DNA of 34,174 bases, from NCBI GenBank assembly GCA_958349325.1, contig CATWCP010000008.1, positions 1 to 34,174 of the forward strand, given 5' to 3'. The first letter of the stretch is position 1, and each line of letters begins with the position of its first letter. Made by a program: the position numbers and the translations under genes. The notes under the pieces are model-generated. The model was not told the origin of the DNA. It searched no databases and was given only the letters and a program-made list of their open reading frames with translations. The DNA comes from an uncultured Collinsella sp. (GTDB taxonomy: Bacteria; Actinomycetota; Coriobacteriia; Coriobacteriales; Coriobacteriaceae). This document shows, piece after piece, positions 8,648-17,400 of the stretch.

Positions 8648-8681
8648 TGCCCCGTTGGGAGTGATCCCGGCGGGGCTTTTT
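8648..8681 (+). terminator. Terminator of the uxaCBA operon
   Basis: A 12-bp stem (GCCCCGTTGGGA at 8649-8660 with 8665-8676, one G-G style mismatch/wobble region in the middle), GTGA loop and a T5 tail. Confidence 0.88.
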
Positions 8682-8715
8682 CGCTTCGTGGTTAAGTGAA
8701 TATGTTGGAAAATCT

Positions 8716-8729
8716 GATAAACGTTCACC
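8716..8729. promoter_or_regulatory. LacI-type operator, distal copy upstream of the symporter
   Basis: GATAAACGTTCACC matches the right half of GGTGAACGTTCACC fully and the left half partly. It lies about 121 bp before the next copy and could support a longer repression loop. Confidence 0.55.
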
Positions 8730-8836
8730 TATCTCATGGCTGTCCAGCATGGCACCCTTACCAGCAGAAAATAGGTGTGAGGATCTCAATTGTGTCCGTT
8801 CGGCGGTAAAAATCGACCGTTCGGTGATAATATGCA

Positions 8837-8850
8837 AGTGAACGTTCACC
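8837..8850. promoter_or_regulatory. LacI-type operator upstream of the symporter, first of a pair
   Basis: AGTGAACGTTCACC differs from the perfect palindrome at one base. GATAAT at 8825-8830 just upstream is a candidate -10, though no convincing -35 was found. Confidence 0.72.
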
Positions 8851-8876
8851 TGTCGTAAGCAATCGCGCATAATCTA

Positions 8877-8890
8877 ACTAAACGTTCACC
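8877..8890. promoter_or_regulatory. LacI-type operator upstream of the symporter, second of a pair
   Basis: ACTAAACGTTCACC is centred 40 bp after the previous site, nearly the spacing seen at uxaC and GH105. It lies 79 bp before the symporter start. The rest of the 8682-8968 stretch shows no reading frame of interest. Confidence 0.65.
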
Positions 8891-8968
8891 CTGAACGCTG
8901 GGCAGACAGATGTCAGTGTGGACTCAACTGTCTTGTTACAAGACAATCGAGAAAAGAGAGGGAGCTCG

Positions 8969-10528
8969 ATGACTAATAAGATCGGAAAAAAGCGTAAGAT
9001 CACATTCTGGACGCGCTTGGGCTTTGGTATGGGCGGTATGCTCAATTCCGGTGCCCTGACCTTTACGCACAGCTACATGGTGCTGTTCCTGTCCACGGAG
9101 TGTGGCCTGTCCGCAGGCGAGGCTGCACTGATCAGCTCGTTTGCCATCTATGTCAACGCTATTCTTTGCCCGCTGATGGGCTTTGTGGCCGATAACTTCT
9201 ATGCCACCAAGATTGGCCGCATCTTTGGTCGTCGTCGTTTCTGGATCTTGCTGGCCATCCCGATGATGATCGCCGAGCCGCTCATCTTCGTGGCTACGCC
9301 GTTTGGCTTCCCGTACTACTTTGTGCTGTACCTGATCTACAACGTCGCGTATACGTTCTGCACCGCCAACCTGTCGCCGCTTACCATCGAGATGACCGAC
9401 GACTTCAAGGAGCGTACGTACCTCACCGGCTACAAGCATCTCTTTGGTAACGCCGCCGACTTCCTGATGGCTGCACTTGTGGGCTTCGGCTTTGGCACCT
9501 TCGGCGAGACCAACCCGTTCAGCTACTTCATCATCGCTACGATCAACGCTTCGGTCATGGCAATCTCGCTGCTTTGTGTGTACCTGTCCACGTGGGAGCA
9601 CACCCCCGAGGAGGTCGCTCAGGAGAAGATCGAGAGCGTCGGCGAGGGTATCAAGAAGTTCTTCATCGACGTTATCTCCACCTTCCGCAACAAGTCCTTC
9701 CGCAAGGTCCTGTACGCACAGGTCTCCACGAAGCTCGCTGCTGCCTGCTGGTCTGCCTGCCTGTCCTTCTTCATCGTCTACTGCCTGCAGATTCCTAAGT
9801 CCTACGAGTCCGTGATGGAGATGCCTGGCAAGGTCGTCGCTATCGTCTGCACCGCCATTTGGGTCGCTCTCATGGCCAAGAAGGGCTTCCACAAGTCTTG
9901 GTACCTGGCCAACGTCGGTTGCGCTGCGTGCATCATCGCCTACAACTACTTCGCCTTTGGTCAGATCAATGGCACCTCCACGGTCGCCATCGCCATGATT
10001 GCCTACCCCATCATCTTCGCCATCTGGAAGTTCTTCTACGTCGGCTTCCAGTACCTGCCCGATGTTCTGCTCAACTACATCCCCGATGTCGATGAGCTCA
10101 TCACCCTGCGTCGTCGCGAAGGCATCTACAGCTCCGCTCAGCAGCTCTGCCAGCAGATCGCCCAGGCTATCGCCGTTAACGCATGGGCCATCGTCCTTGC
10201 TGCCTCCGGCTTCATTCAGACCGCCGGCAACAGCGACGCCGTGACCCAGCCCGCCACCGTGCCTTTGTACATCTGCGGCTACATGCTCATCGGCTGCGCC
10301 GGCTTCTTCCTGCTCGCGGCTGTCCTTGCCCGCGGCATCAAGATTGACAAGGAGCAGTGCGACGTCCTTTGCGACGAGATCCGCCGCGTCAAGGAGGGCG
10401 GCAAGATGGCCGACGTCAAGCCCGAGGTCAAGGCGCTTTGCGAGGAGCTCTCCGGCTTTAAGTACGAGGACTGCTTTGCCCACAACAACGTTGGCTTCCA
10501 GGACGGTAGCGTAACCCCCGCCGAGTAA
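8969..10528 (+). CDS. GPH-family (MFS) sugar:cation symporter, probable pectic oligosaccharide or uronate importer
   Basis: A 519-residue membrane protein with about 12 hydrophobic segments and the glycoside-pentoside-hexuronide (GPH) symporter layout: an amphipathic N-terminus (FWTRLGFGMGGML), a loop with DNFYATKIGRIFGRRRFW (loop 2-3 signature), TIEMTDDFKERTYL and a central cytoplasmic loop near residues 205-250. The C-terminal 50-60 residues are soluble and charged. The start MTNKIGKK is preferred because GAGAGGGA precedes it by seven bases; an in-frame ATG at 8918 lies close to the operators without such a site. Three LacI-type operators upstream tie it to the uxa genes. It is the only transporter in the locus, so it probably brings in galacturonides for the cytoplasmic enzymes downstream; the exact substrate is inferred. 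Confidence 0.88.
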   Translation: MTNKIGKKRKITFWTRLGFGMGGMLNSGALTFTHSYMVLFLSTECGLSAGEAALISSFAIYVNAILCPLMGFVADNFYATKIGRIFGRRRFWILLAIPMMIAEPLIFVATPFGFPYYFVLYLIYNVAYTFCTANLSPLTIEMTDDFKERTYLTGYKHLFGNAADFLMAALVGFGFGTFGETNPFSYFIIATINASVMAISLLCVYLSTWEHTPEEVAQEKIESVGEGIKKFFIDVISTFRNKSFRKVLYAQVSTKLAAACWSACLSFFIVYCLQIPKSYESVMEMPGKVVAIVCTAIWVALMAKKGFHKSWYLANVGCAACIIAYNYFAFGQINGTSTVAIAMIAYPIIFAIWKFFYVGFQYLPDVLLNYIPDVDELITLRRREGIYSSAQQLCQQIAQAIAVNAWAIVLAASGFIQTAGNSDAVTQPATVPLYICGYMLIGCAGFFLLAAVLARGIKIDKEQCDVLCDEIRRVKEGGKMADVKPEVKALCEELSGFKYEDCFAHNNVGFQDGSVTPAE

Positions 10529-10551
10529 GGCCGACATATCGTCCAAATCAC

Positions 10552-10595
10552 AGGGCCGTGCCACCGGAATTCCGCCGGCAGGCACGGCCCTTTTT
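10552..10595 (+). terminator. Terminator after the symporter gene
   Basis: A perfect 11-bp stem (10552-10562 with 10581-10591) with an 18-base, itself self-complementary loop and a T5 tail. The GH28 gene starts only 49 bp later with no operator of its own, so either read-through or an unrecognised promoter serves it. Confidence 0.88.
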
Positions 10596-10643
10596 CAACA
10601 GCGTACAATTTGCCTTTAGAGCATCTTTTTGAGGGAGAAACCC

Positions 10644-12239
10644 ATGGAGACGAACGTTATCTGGCGCAACGCGCGGGCGGCGGTTATCGAGCTTGACGAC
10701 GGCGGTTACTTTACCTGCGCCGATACGTGGGAGATCTTTGTCAACGACGAGCCCGCCGGTACCACGAATACGGTCGAGACCTATGTCGACGGCCTGACCC
10801 CCGGCAAGCGCAACCTGGTCCGTTTTGTCTGTGGCGAGCGTGAGCTGAGCGTAGGTGTCACCACGCCGGCTGAGCCCTTTACCATCAACGTTCGCGACTG
10901 TGGCGCCAAGGGCGATGCCGAGCACGACGACACCACCAACATCCAGGCTGCCATCATGGCTTGCCCCAAGGGTGGCCGCGTGCTGATCCCCGCCGGTAGT
11001 TATCGCATCAAGTCTCTCTTCCTTAAGAGCAATATCAACATCGAGCTCGCCGAGGGGGCGGTGCTGCTGGCCCGCCACGATCGTGCCGCGCTTGCCTACA
11101 TTCCGGGTACGGTCACGGGCAACGAGGGTGCCGGTTATGCCGGTACCGATATGCTGCCCCTGGGCCGCTGGGAGGGGGAGAGCTTCTCGACCTACTGTTC
11201 TACCTTTACGGGTCTGGGCGTGCGCGACGTGTGCATCTATGGTCGCGGCGCGATTGACGGTCAGACCGATTTTGCCGAGGACAACTGGTGGAACAAGGAC
11301 TTTAAGAACATCTTCCGTCCCGAGGAGGGCCGCGAGGTCGCCCGTCCGCGCATGATCTTCCTGTCCGAGTGCCAAAACGTGAGCCTTGCCGGCTTTATCG
11401 TGCGCAACAGCCCGGCGTGGAATATCCATCCCGTCCTGTGCGAGCATGTCGACGCGCTCTGCCTGTCCATCGAGGGTCCCAAGAACTCCCACAACACCGA
11501 CGGTTTCGATCCCGAGAGCTGCGGCTTTGTCCGCATCCTTGGCTGTCAGTTCTCGGTGGGCGACGACTGCATCGCCATCAAGAGCGGCAAGCTGGGCATT
11601 GAGCCCGAGCTTCGTCCCGCTACGCACGACGTGCTGATCTCTCACTGCTACATGCACGATGGTCACGGCGCCGTGGTCCTGGGTTCAGAGGCTGCCGGCG
11701 GCATCAAGGACCTTACCGTGAGCAAGTGCCTCTTTGAGCGCACCGACCGCGGCCTGCGCGTCAAGACCCGCCGCGGGCGCGGCAAGGATGCCGTCAACGA
11801 GGGCATTACCTTTGAGCACATTCGTATGGACGAGGTACTCACGCCCTTCGTGGTCAACTCCTTCTACTTCTGTGACAAGGACGGCAAGACCGATTACGTG
11901 CAGTCTCGCGAGGCGCTGCCTGTCGACGACCGCACGCCCGGCTTTGGTGCCACGACGTTTTGCGATATCGAGGCCACCAACTGCCATGCTGCCGCGGCCT
12001 ATATCACGGGTCTGCCCGAGAGCAAGGTGACGCGTCTGACGTTCCAAGACGTTCACGTGACCTTTGCCGACGATGCCGAGCCCTTTGTCCCGGCCATGGC
12101 CTGCGGCGTTGAGCCCATGGTGCGTCAGGGCATCATTGCGCAAAACGTCAAGGTGCTCGACCTGCAAAATGTGGTGATCGAGGGCCAGGACGGCGAGGAG
12201 CTGCAGCTCCAGAACGTCGACAAGGTTGTCCGTTCCTAA
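10644..12239 (+). CDS. GH28 polygalacturonase (probably exo-acting, cytoplasmic)
   Basis: GH28 enzymes hydrolyse alpha-1,4 linkages between galacturonate residues with inversion. The 531-residue protein has an N-terminal beta-rich domain (about 1-80, fibronectin-like in comparable exo-polygalacturonases) and a parallel beta-helix from about 80. All four family motifs are present: NTDGFD (Asp286), GDD (Asp307, Asp308), GHG (His341) and RVK (Arg372, Lys374), giving the three catalytic aspartates. There is no signal peptide, in contrast to secreted pectinases, so it should act inside the cell on imported oligogalacturonides and release monomers. The start at 10644 follows GAGGGAGA. It lies between the symporter and three esterases. 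Rhamnogalacturonan or xylogalacturonan hydrolase activity is also possible within the family. Confidence 0.92.
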   Translation: METNVIWRNARAAVIELDDGGYFTCADTWEIFVNDEPAGTTNTVETYVDGLTPGKRNLVRFVCGERELSVGVTTPAEPFTINVRDCGAKGDAEHDDTTNIQAAIMACPKGGRVLIPAGSYRIKSLFLKSNINIELAEGAVLLARHDRAALAYIPGTVTGNEGAGYAGTDMLPLGRWEGESFSTYCSTFTGLGVRDVCIYGRGAIDGQTDFAEDNWWNKDFKNIFRPEEGREVARPRMIFLSECQNVSLAGFIVRNSPAWNIHPVLCEHVDALCLSIEGPKNSHNTDGFDPESCGFVRILGCQFSVGDDCIAIKSGKLGIEPELRPATHDVLISHCYMHDGHGAVVLGSEAAGGIKDLTVSKCLFERTDRGLRVKTRRGRGKDAVNEGITFEHIRMDEVLTPFVVNSFYFCDKDGKTDYVQSREALPVDDRTPGFGATTFCDIEATNCHAAAAYITGLPESKVTRLTFQDVHVTFADDAEPFVPAMACGVEPMVRQGIIAQNVKVLDLQNVVIEGQDGEELQLQNVDKVVRS

Positions 12240-12255
12240 CTCGGGTTGATGACCA

Positions 12256-12290
12256 GGGCTGCATTGTCGGATAAATCGGCAATGCAGCCC
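12256..12290 (+). terminator. Hairpin after GH28
   Basis: A perfect 11-bp stem (GGGCTGCATTG at 12256-12266 with 12280-12290) followed by TTGTG. The weak T run suggests incomplete termination before the esterase gene. Confidence 0.5.
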
Positions 12291-12343
12291 TTGTGCGATA
12301 CGGCCGTGTGCGCTGCGCTACGCATCATGGTGAAAGGGAATAC

Positions 12344-13153
12344 ATGCTCAATAAAACGATTCCTGTCGGGGTCGATGGCTCGTCTGCCACGATTACGTCT
12401 TATGTTTTTGCCCCGACCGAAGATGCTTATGCTTTAAAACCGCTGCCTGCAGTTGTGGTCGTGCCAGGAGGCGGCTACGATCACGTTTCGCCGCGCGAAG
12501 GCGAGCCGGTAGCGCTCCGTTTGTTGGCGATGGGCTACCAAGCGTTTGTACTGAACTATTCGGTTGCTCCGGCTGTCTATCCGCTGGCATTGCAAGAACT
12601 CGCGCGGGCGGTCGATACCGTCCGAAGCCATGCGGCAGAGTACTGTGTCGATCCTGATCGGATTACGGTCATGGGTTTTTCGGCCGGTGGGCATCTAGTT
12701 GGCTTGCTCGGGGCGCTTTGGGACCAACCCTGGCTTGCAGAGTCGATTTCGGCATCGCCTGAGTCGATTCGGCCTGACACACTTTGCTTGGGCTATCCGG
12801 TCGTAAGCTCGGGGGCCTATGCTCATCGTGGTTCGTTTGAACACCTAACGGGTGCCGATGGCGCTTTGGCTCAAAAGTTGTCGATCGAGAATATGGTGGG
12901 CGATGGCTTCCCCCGTACGTTCTTGTGGCATACCGCCGAGGATGCATCGGTACCAGTTCAAAATAGCCTCCTTCTTGCGCAGGCTCTTGCCGACCACGGG
13001 ATTGGCTTTAGCCTACATGTCTTTCCGCATGGAAAGCATGGGGCATCGCTCGCCACGGCCCAAACGGCATTTAAGGGCTGCGCCGAGCATATTCAGCCAC
13101 AGGTTCAGGGCTGGCCTGAACAGTTCGTTGCATGGGAGCGTGATGGACGATGA
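12344..13153 (+). CDS. Alpha/beta-hydrolase esterase (probable acetyl/carbohydrate esterase)
   Basis: A 269-residue cytoplasmic alpha/beta-hydrolase of the acetyl-esterase type. PGGGY at residues 41-45 forms the oxyanion hole region, GFSAGG at 111-116 holds the nucleophile Ser113, and Asp200 (in TAEDASVP) and His232 (in HGKHGAS) complete the likely triad. The ATG at 12344 is preferred over an upstream in-frame start because AAAGGGA precedes it by five bases. The stop overlaps the next start (ATGA at 13150-13153), so it is translationally coupled to the CE8-esterase fusion. This context suggests removal of O-acetyl groups from pectic or other plant oligosaccharides; the exact bond is not shown by the sequence. 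Confidence 0.85.
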   Translation: MLNKTIPVGVDGSSATITSYVFAPTEDAYALKPLPAVVVVPGGGYDHVSPREGEPVALRLLAMGYQAFVLNYSVAPAVYPLALQELARAVDTVRSHAAEYCVDPDRITVMGFSAGGHLVGLLGALWDQPWLAESISASPESIRPDTLCLGYPVVSSGAYAHRGSFEHLTGADGALAQKLSIENMVGDGFPRTFLWHTAEDASVPVQNSLLLAQALADHGIGFSLHVFPHGKHGASLATAQTAFKGCAEHIQPQVQGWPEQFVAWERDGR

Positions 13154-15315
13154 GCGAAAGTATCTATACGCTGCGCGTTTCGAGGGCTGCGGCAGGAGCG
13201 TATCCAACGATTTCCGATGCCTTGGCGGCAGCCGATCAGCTCTATTCGGATGCCGAGCAACCGGTGATGATTCGCGTCGATCCGGGCGAGTATTGCGAGC
13301 GGGTCGAGATTCATCGCTCGCATGTGACGATTGAGGGAGAGACGGCCGACAGCGTGCGTATCGTGGGCAGCCTGGGTGCCAAGATGCCTTCGGAGGACGG
13401 CTCGGGCGTCGACGGCACGCTCGGCACGTTTAGGACCTATACCGTTTTGGTCGATGCCGACGACGTACGGCTCGAGAACCTCACGATCGAAAACGATGCG
13501 GGCGATGGGCGCGAGGTCGGTCAAGCGATTGCCCTGTATGCCGATGGCGACCGTCTGGTTGTCGATGCCTGCTGCATTAAGGGGCACCAGGACACACTGT
13601 TTTTGGGTCCGCTGCCGCCGCATGAGGCCAAACCGGGCGGGTTCATAGGACCCAAACAGTATGCGCCGCGCCGGGTGGGGCGCCAGTATTTTCGACGTTG
13701 CCGGATCGAGGGCGATGTCGACTTTATCTTTGGCGGCGCGCGTGCCTACTTTGAGGGGTGCGAGATTCGCTCGCTCAATCGCGATATGGATGTCAACGGG
13801 TATGTAACGGCAGCCTCCACGCCTAAAGGCGAGCCGTACGGATTTGTGTTTCATGGTTGTTCGTTTACAGCTCCGGATGGCGTGGCGCCGGATTCGGTCT
13901 ACCTGGGCCGTCCTTGGCGCGAATGGGCGCAAACTGCGCTGATCGATTGTTGGCTAGGGCGACATATCAAGCGCGAAGGCTGGTGGGATTGGAATAAACC
14001 GGCGGCGCACAACTGCGCGCAGTATGCTGGCGCGATCCTGTATGGGCCGGCGGGCGATACTACCGGCTGGGTGCCGTGGGCGAATGAACTCGATGTGATG
14101 GCTGCCGCCGGGTACGCTCGCGAGCAGGTGCTTGCCGGTGTGGATGGCTGGGATCCCGAGGGCGGCGACGGTGATGCGGTGGAGACGGCTGGGCTATCTG
14201 CCAATGGTCGCACCGTGCACATCGAGACGTACTGCGAAGACGAGCCTGCGCTGCGTGCCCGGCTGAAGCGCGAAGGGCGCTCGGCGGCATTTGCGGGCAA
14301 GACTCCTGCAGATTTTGAGGCGTGGAAGATTGCGACCAGGACTCGTCTGTACGATGTTTTGGGCCTTTCGCTTATGGACCGCGTCCCGATTGAGATTCGT
14401 GAGCTCAGCCGCGTGCGGGTTGCCGGCGGCATTGTGCGTACTCATGCGATGCTGCAGGTTGAGCACGATGTGTGGATGCCGTTTTACCTGTTGGAGCCGT
14501 CTCATCCGAAGCTTGATGGACGGGGGCTTAAGCGTTGCTATATCTGCCCGCATGGCCATCAGGGAGCAGGCGCCGCAAGTGTTGCGGGCGTGACGGGCGT
14601 GCCGGCGGTCGATGATGCTGTGCGTAAGTTCAATTACGACTACGGTCTGCGTTTGGCGCGTATGGGTTACGTGACCGTCTGCCCCGATGCACGCGGTTGG
14701 GGATACCGTCGTGACTGGAAGGGTCAGGGCGATGACGAGAACAGCTTTCTGCGCGGCACGTGCCTAAACCAGGCGCGCATGGCCGAGCCGCTGGGACTTA
14801 CCGTTGCGGGCCTCAACGCCTGGGATAACATGCGTCTGATCGATTACCTAGAGGCGCGCGGCGACATTGCCATGGACGACCTGGGCTGTTTTGGCTTTTC
14901 GGGCGGCGGATACATGACGCTGTATCTGGCGGCGCTCGACCCACGCGTATGCAAGACGTTTGTCTCGGGCTACCTGTACGGTGTCGATGATTCGCTGCTG
15001 CACCTCAACGGCAATTGCAGCTGCAACTACACACCCGGACTTTGGCGCTTGCTCGACATGGGCGATATTGCCTCGCTTATTGCGCCGCGCCCGTTGTTAG
15101 TGCAAAGCTGCGAAGAGGATCATCTGAACGGTTCGCGCGGGCTGAAAAATGTTGACGAGCAGCTCGAGATCGTGCGCGATGCCTACAAGTTGCTGGGTCG
15201 CAGAGATGGCCTACGGCACGAGGTGTGTCCGGGTGAACACCATCTGGGCGTGGCACATCTTGTCGAGGATATCGAATGGCTCGATTCGCACGTTGCGGAA
15301 TGCGCCCGTGCATAG
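13150..15315 (+). CDS. Pectin methylesterase (CE8) fused to an alpha/beta-hydrolase esterase
   Basis: A 721-residue, apparently cytoplasmic two-domain protein. Residues about 5-320 form a CE8 pectin methylesterase: GQAIALY (124-130), HQDTLF (Gln147, Asp148), GDVDFIFGG (Asp191) and YLGRPW (Arg254, Trp256) supply the acid/base, nucleophile and substrate-binding residues. After a short acidic linker (about 331-350), residues about 360-720 form an alpha/beta-hydrolase related to acetyl-xylan-esterase or dienelactone-hydrolase types, with PHGHQGAG at 468-475, nucleophile Ser584 in GFSGGGY, an acidic candidate at Asp657 and histidines 697/698. The two halves would remove methyl esters and, by inference, acetyl groups from the same oligogalacturonide. 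The start overlaps the preceding stop by four bases. No frameshift is seen at the junction, so the fusion looks genuine. Confidence 0.88.
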   Translation: MSESIYTLRVSRAAAGAYPTISDALAAADQLYSDAEQPVMIRVDPGEYCERVEIHRSHVTIEGETADSVRIVGSLGAKMPSEDGSGVDGTLGTFRTYTVLVDADDVRLENLTIENDAGDGREVGQAIALYADGDRLVVDACCIKGHQDTLFLGPLPPHEAKPGGFIGPKQYAPRRVGRQYFRRCRIEGDVDFIFGGARAYFEGCEIRSLNRDMDVNGYVTAASTPKGEPYGFVFHGCSFTAPDGVAPDSVYLGRPWREWAQTALIDCWLGRHIKREGWWDWNKPAAHNCAQYAGAILYGPAGDTTGWVPWANELDVMAAAGYAREQVLAGVDGWDPEGGDGDAVETAGLSANGRTVHIETYCEDEPALRARLKREGRSAAFAGKTPADFEAWKIATRTRLYDVLGLSLMDRVPIEIRELSRVRVAGGIVRTHAMLQVEHDVWMPFYLLEPSHPKLDGRGLKRCYICPHGHQGAGAASVAGVTGVPAVDDAVRKFNYDYGLRLARMGYVTVCPDARGWGYRRDWKGQGDDENSFLRGTCLNQARMAEPLGLTVAGLNAWDNMRLIDYLEARGDIAMDDLGCFGFSGGGYMTLYLAALDPRVCKTFVSGYLYGVDDSLLHLNGNCSCNYTPGLWRLLDMGDIASLIAPRPLLVQSCEEDHLNGSRGLKNVDEQLEIVRDAYKLLGRRDGLRHEVCPGEHHLGVAHLVEDIEWLDSHVAECARA

Positions 15316-15384
15316 CCCCTCGGCATGCTGCGAATAAACGGTACGTTCCTGTATGACTGCCGATGGGCGGATGAGGAGAAGATT

Positions 15385-16053
15385 ATGGAAACGAAGAGTT
15401 TGAGTGAATCGACCATTTGCTGCTTTGGCGATTCGACCACATGGGGGGATAACGGATGCGGCGCAGGCGGCAACGACATTTCTTGGACTTCGCATCTGGG
15501 CGCGTTGCTGGGAGGTGCAGTCGTCGAGAACTTTGGCATCAAGGGTTCGCGTATCGCCATCAAGGCCGACCGTACCGATTCATTTGTCGAGCGCTTGGAC
15601 GGCATCGACGATGCGGCCGATGTCTATGTTGTCTTTGGCGGCGTTAACGACTTTAGCCGCAACGTGCCGCTTGGCGAGTTGGGCAGCACCGATGCGCATG
15701 AGTTCTATGGTGCGGTCGACTATCTGATCCGAACCATCACGGCGCGCTCACCTCAGGCAAAGCTCGTGTTTATGACGCCATGCAAGACGAGTGGTAAGCA
15801 CGAGAAGGATATCCCGGCAAGCGATGAGGCGAACCATTTGGGTCTGACGCAAGACGCCTACGTGCGAGCGATGCTGGAGGTCTGTGACCGTTACTCCGTT
15901 CCGGTGATTGACCTGTATGCGCAAAGCGGCATCAGCCCGTTTTTGCCGGAGCACCGCGAGCTCTATATGCCGGACGGTCTGCATTACAGTCCTGCCGGCT
16001 ATGAGCGCCTGGCGCATCGCATCGCCGCGGGTCTCACCGCCGTTTGCCGCTAA
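15385..16053 (+). CDS. SGNH/GDSL-family esterase
   Basis: A 222-residue SGNH hydrolase. Block I is FGDSTTWG with nucleophile Ser17, the block III Asn is Asn88 in GGVND, and block V gives Asp197 and His200 in DGLHYSP; the block II Gly is in GIKGSR. There is no signal peptide, so it acts in the cytoplasm. Following two other esterases, it probably deacetylates pectic fragments (rhamnogalacturonan acetylesterases share this fold). GAGGAG lies nine bases before the ATG at 15385; the open frame reaches back to 15325 without a better start. 69 bp separate it from the fusion gene and an operator-controlled promoter follows it. Confidence 0.85.
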   Translation: METKSLSESTICCFGDSTTWGDNGCGAGGNDISWTSHLGALLGGAVVENFGIKGSRIAIKADRTDSFVERLDGIDDAADVYVVFGGVNDFSRNVPLGELGSTDAHEFYGAVDYLIRTITARSPQAKLVFMTPCKTSGKHEKDIPASDEANHLGLTQDAYVRAMLEVCDRYSVPVIDLYAQSGISPFLPEHRELYMPDGLHYSPAGYERLAHRIAAGLTAVCR

Positions 16054-16079
16054 AAGTCTGCCGTTTGCGGGGAATACAG

Positions 16080-16093
16080 GGTTAACGTTCACC
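16080..16093. promoter_or_regulatory. LacI-type operator, upstream copy at GH105
   Basis: GGTTAACGTTCACC, one mismatch to the palindrome. TTCACC at 16088-16093 may act as a -35 with TACACT at 16113-16118 as -10, the same layout as at uxaC. Confidence 0.75.
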
Positions 16094-16120
16094 CTATATT
16101 CCCCGTTCGCGTTACACTAG

Positions 16121-16134
16121 GGGTAACGTTCACC
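16121..16134. promoter_or_regulatory. LacI-type operator, downstream copy at GH105
   Basis: GGGTAACGTTCACC, two mismatches to the palindrome, centred 41 bp after the previous site and 27 bp before the GH105 start codon. Confidence 0.72.
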
Positions 16135-16160
16135 TATCGTTTATGTCAGAGGGGACAGCA

Positions 16161-17399
16161 ATGGGTTGCAATCAAATCCTGGACCGTTATATCGAGCAGT
16201 TGATCGAAACCTCTACGCCGCAGGCGCCGGCTTGGAATATCGAAAAGATTCGCGCCGGCAAGGAGAACACCTGGAACTATATCGACGGCTGCATGATCAA
16301 GGCGCTCATCGAGCTGTACGAGATCACGGGTGAGCAGCGCTACCTGACCTTTGCCGATGACTACATCGATTTCTTTGTCCAGGACGACGGTACCATCAAG
16401 CATTACAACCCGCAGGAGTACAACCTCGATAACGTCAATGCGGGCAAGACCCTCTACAAGCTCTATGACCTGGTGGGCAAGCCCAAGTACCGTGCCGCCA
16501 TGGACACCATCTACCGCCAGCTCGAGACCCAGCCGCGCACCAAAGAGGGCGTGTTCTGGCACAAGGCCGTCTATCCCAACCAGATTTGGCTCGATGGCAT
16601 GTACATGGCGCAGCCGTTCTACATGCAGTACGAGCTGAGCTTCCACAACCGTCGTGCCTGCTCGGACAGCTTCCATATGTTCCAGGTCGTGCATGACCTG
16701 ATGCGCAACCCCCTCAACGGTCTGTACTATCACGCTTACGACGCGAGCCGCAAACAGTTCTGGTGCGACCCGGTCACCGGCCTTTCGGCTAACTTCTGGC
16801 TGCGCGCCGAGGGCTGGTTTGCCATGGCGCTCATCGACACCTGGGAGCTTATGCCGCCTTCGATGTCGGCCGAGAAGGACGAGATCCGCAAGATGTTCCA
16901 CGATCTGATCGACGCCATGCTGCCGTATCAGGACGAGAAGACCGGCATGTGGCACCAGGTTATCAACCTGCCCAATATCGCCCCCAACTACCTGGAGGAG
17001 TCGGGCAGCGCCATCTTTGCCAACGCCATCATGAAGGGCGTGCGTCTGGGCGTGCTGGGCGAGCGTTACTACCAGTACGGCCGTCGCGCCTTCGACGGCA
17101 TCTGCGAGACCTGCCTGTCCGAGTATGACGGGCAGCTGGCGCTCGACAACATCTGCCTGGTTGCGGGCTTGGGAAACACCGCGCACCGCGAGGGCACGTT
17201 TGATTACTACATGAGCGAGCCCGTGGTCAAAAATGATGCAAAGGGTGTGGCGCCGCTGGTGCTTGCCTATATCGAGACCATGCATCACGACAAGCTGGCC
17301 GGTAAGCGCGATCCGCTCGCCCCCTCGGGCGTGTGCTCCATCGAGGACCCGTTTGGCGGATACACCCCGGGCATCAACGCTCATAAGGGATGTGAATAA
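16161..17399 (+). CDS. GH105 unsaturated rhamnogalacturonyl hydrolase
   Basis: GH105 enzymes remove the 4,5-unsaturated uronate from the non-reducing end of oligosaccharides made by pectate or rhamnogalacturonan lyases. The 412-residue protein is an (alpha/alpha)6 barrel with the family residues Asp90 in NLDNVNAGK and Asp145 in IWLDGMYM; FWLRAEGWFA and SGSAIFANAI are further signatures. It has no signal peptide. An ATG at 16143 is also in frame, but AGAGGGGA lies just before the ATG at 16161, which is preferred. It is controlled by two LacI-type operators and is followed after one base by the TIM-barrel gene. No lyase lies in this window, so the substrate must come from lyases elsewhere in the genome or from neighbouring microbes. 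Confidence 0.93.
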   Translation: MGCNQILDRYIEQLIETSTPQAPAWNIEKIRAGKENTWNYIDGCMIKALIELYEITGEQRYLTFADDYIDFFVQDDGTIKHYNPQEYNLDNVNAGKTLYKLYDLVGKPKYRAAMDTIYRQLETQPRTKEGVFWHKAVYPNQIWLDGMYMAQPFYMQYELSFHNRRACSDSFHMFQVVHDLMRNPLNGLYYHAYDASRKQFWCDPVTGLSANFWLRAEGWFAMALIDTWELMPPSMSAEKDEIRKMFHDLIDAMLPYQDEKTGMWHQVINLPNIAPNYLEESGSAIFANAIMKGVRLGVLGERYYQYGRRAFDGICETCLSEYDGQLALDNICLVAGLGNTAHREGTFDYYMSEPVVKNDAKGVAPLVLAYIETMHHDKLAGKRDPLAPSGVCSIEDPFGGYTPGINAHKGCE

Positions 17400-17400
17400 C

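Noticed and set aside
8936..10585. A 549-codon minus-strand frame opposite the symporter
   Set aside because: Antisense shadow; charged Asp/Gly/Val-rich translation without motifs, opposite a clear membrane protein.
12256..12290. A riboswitch-like leader before the esterase gene
   Set aside because: Only a single hairpin is visible and no known riboswitch consensus; it is better read as a weak terminator.
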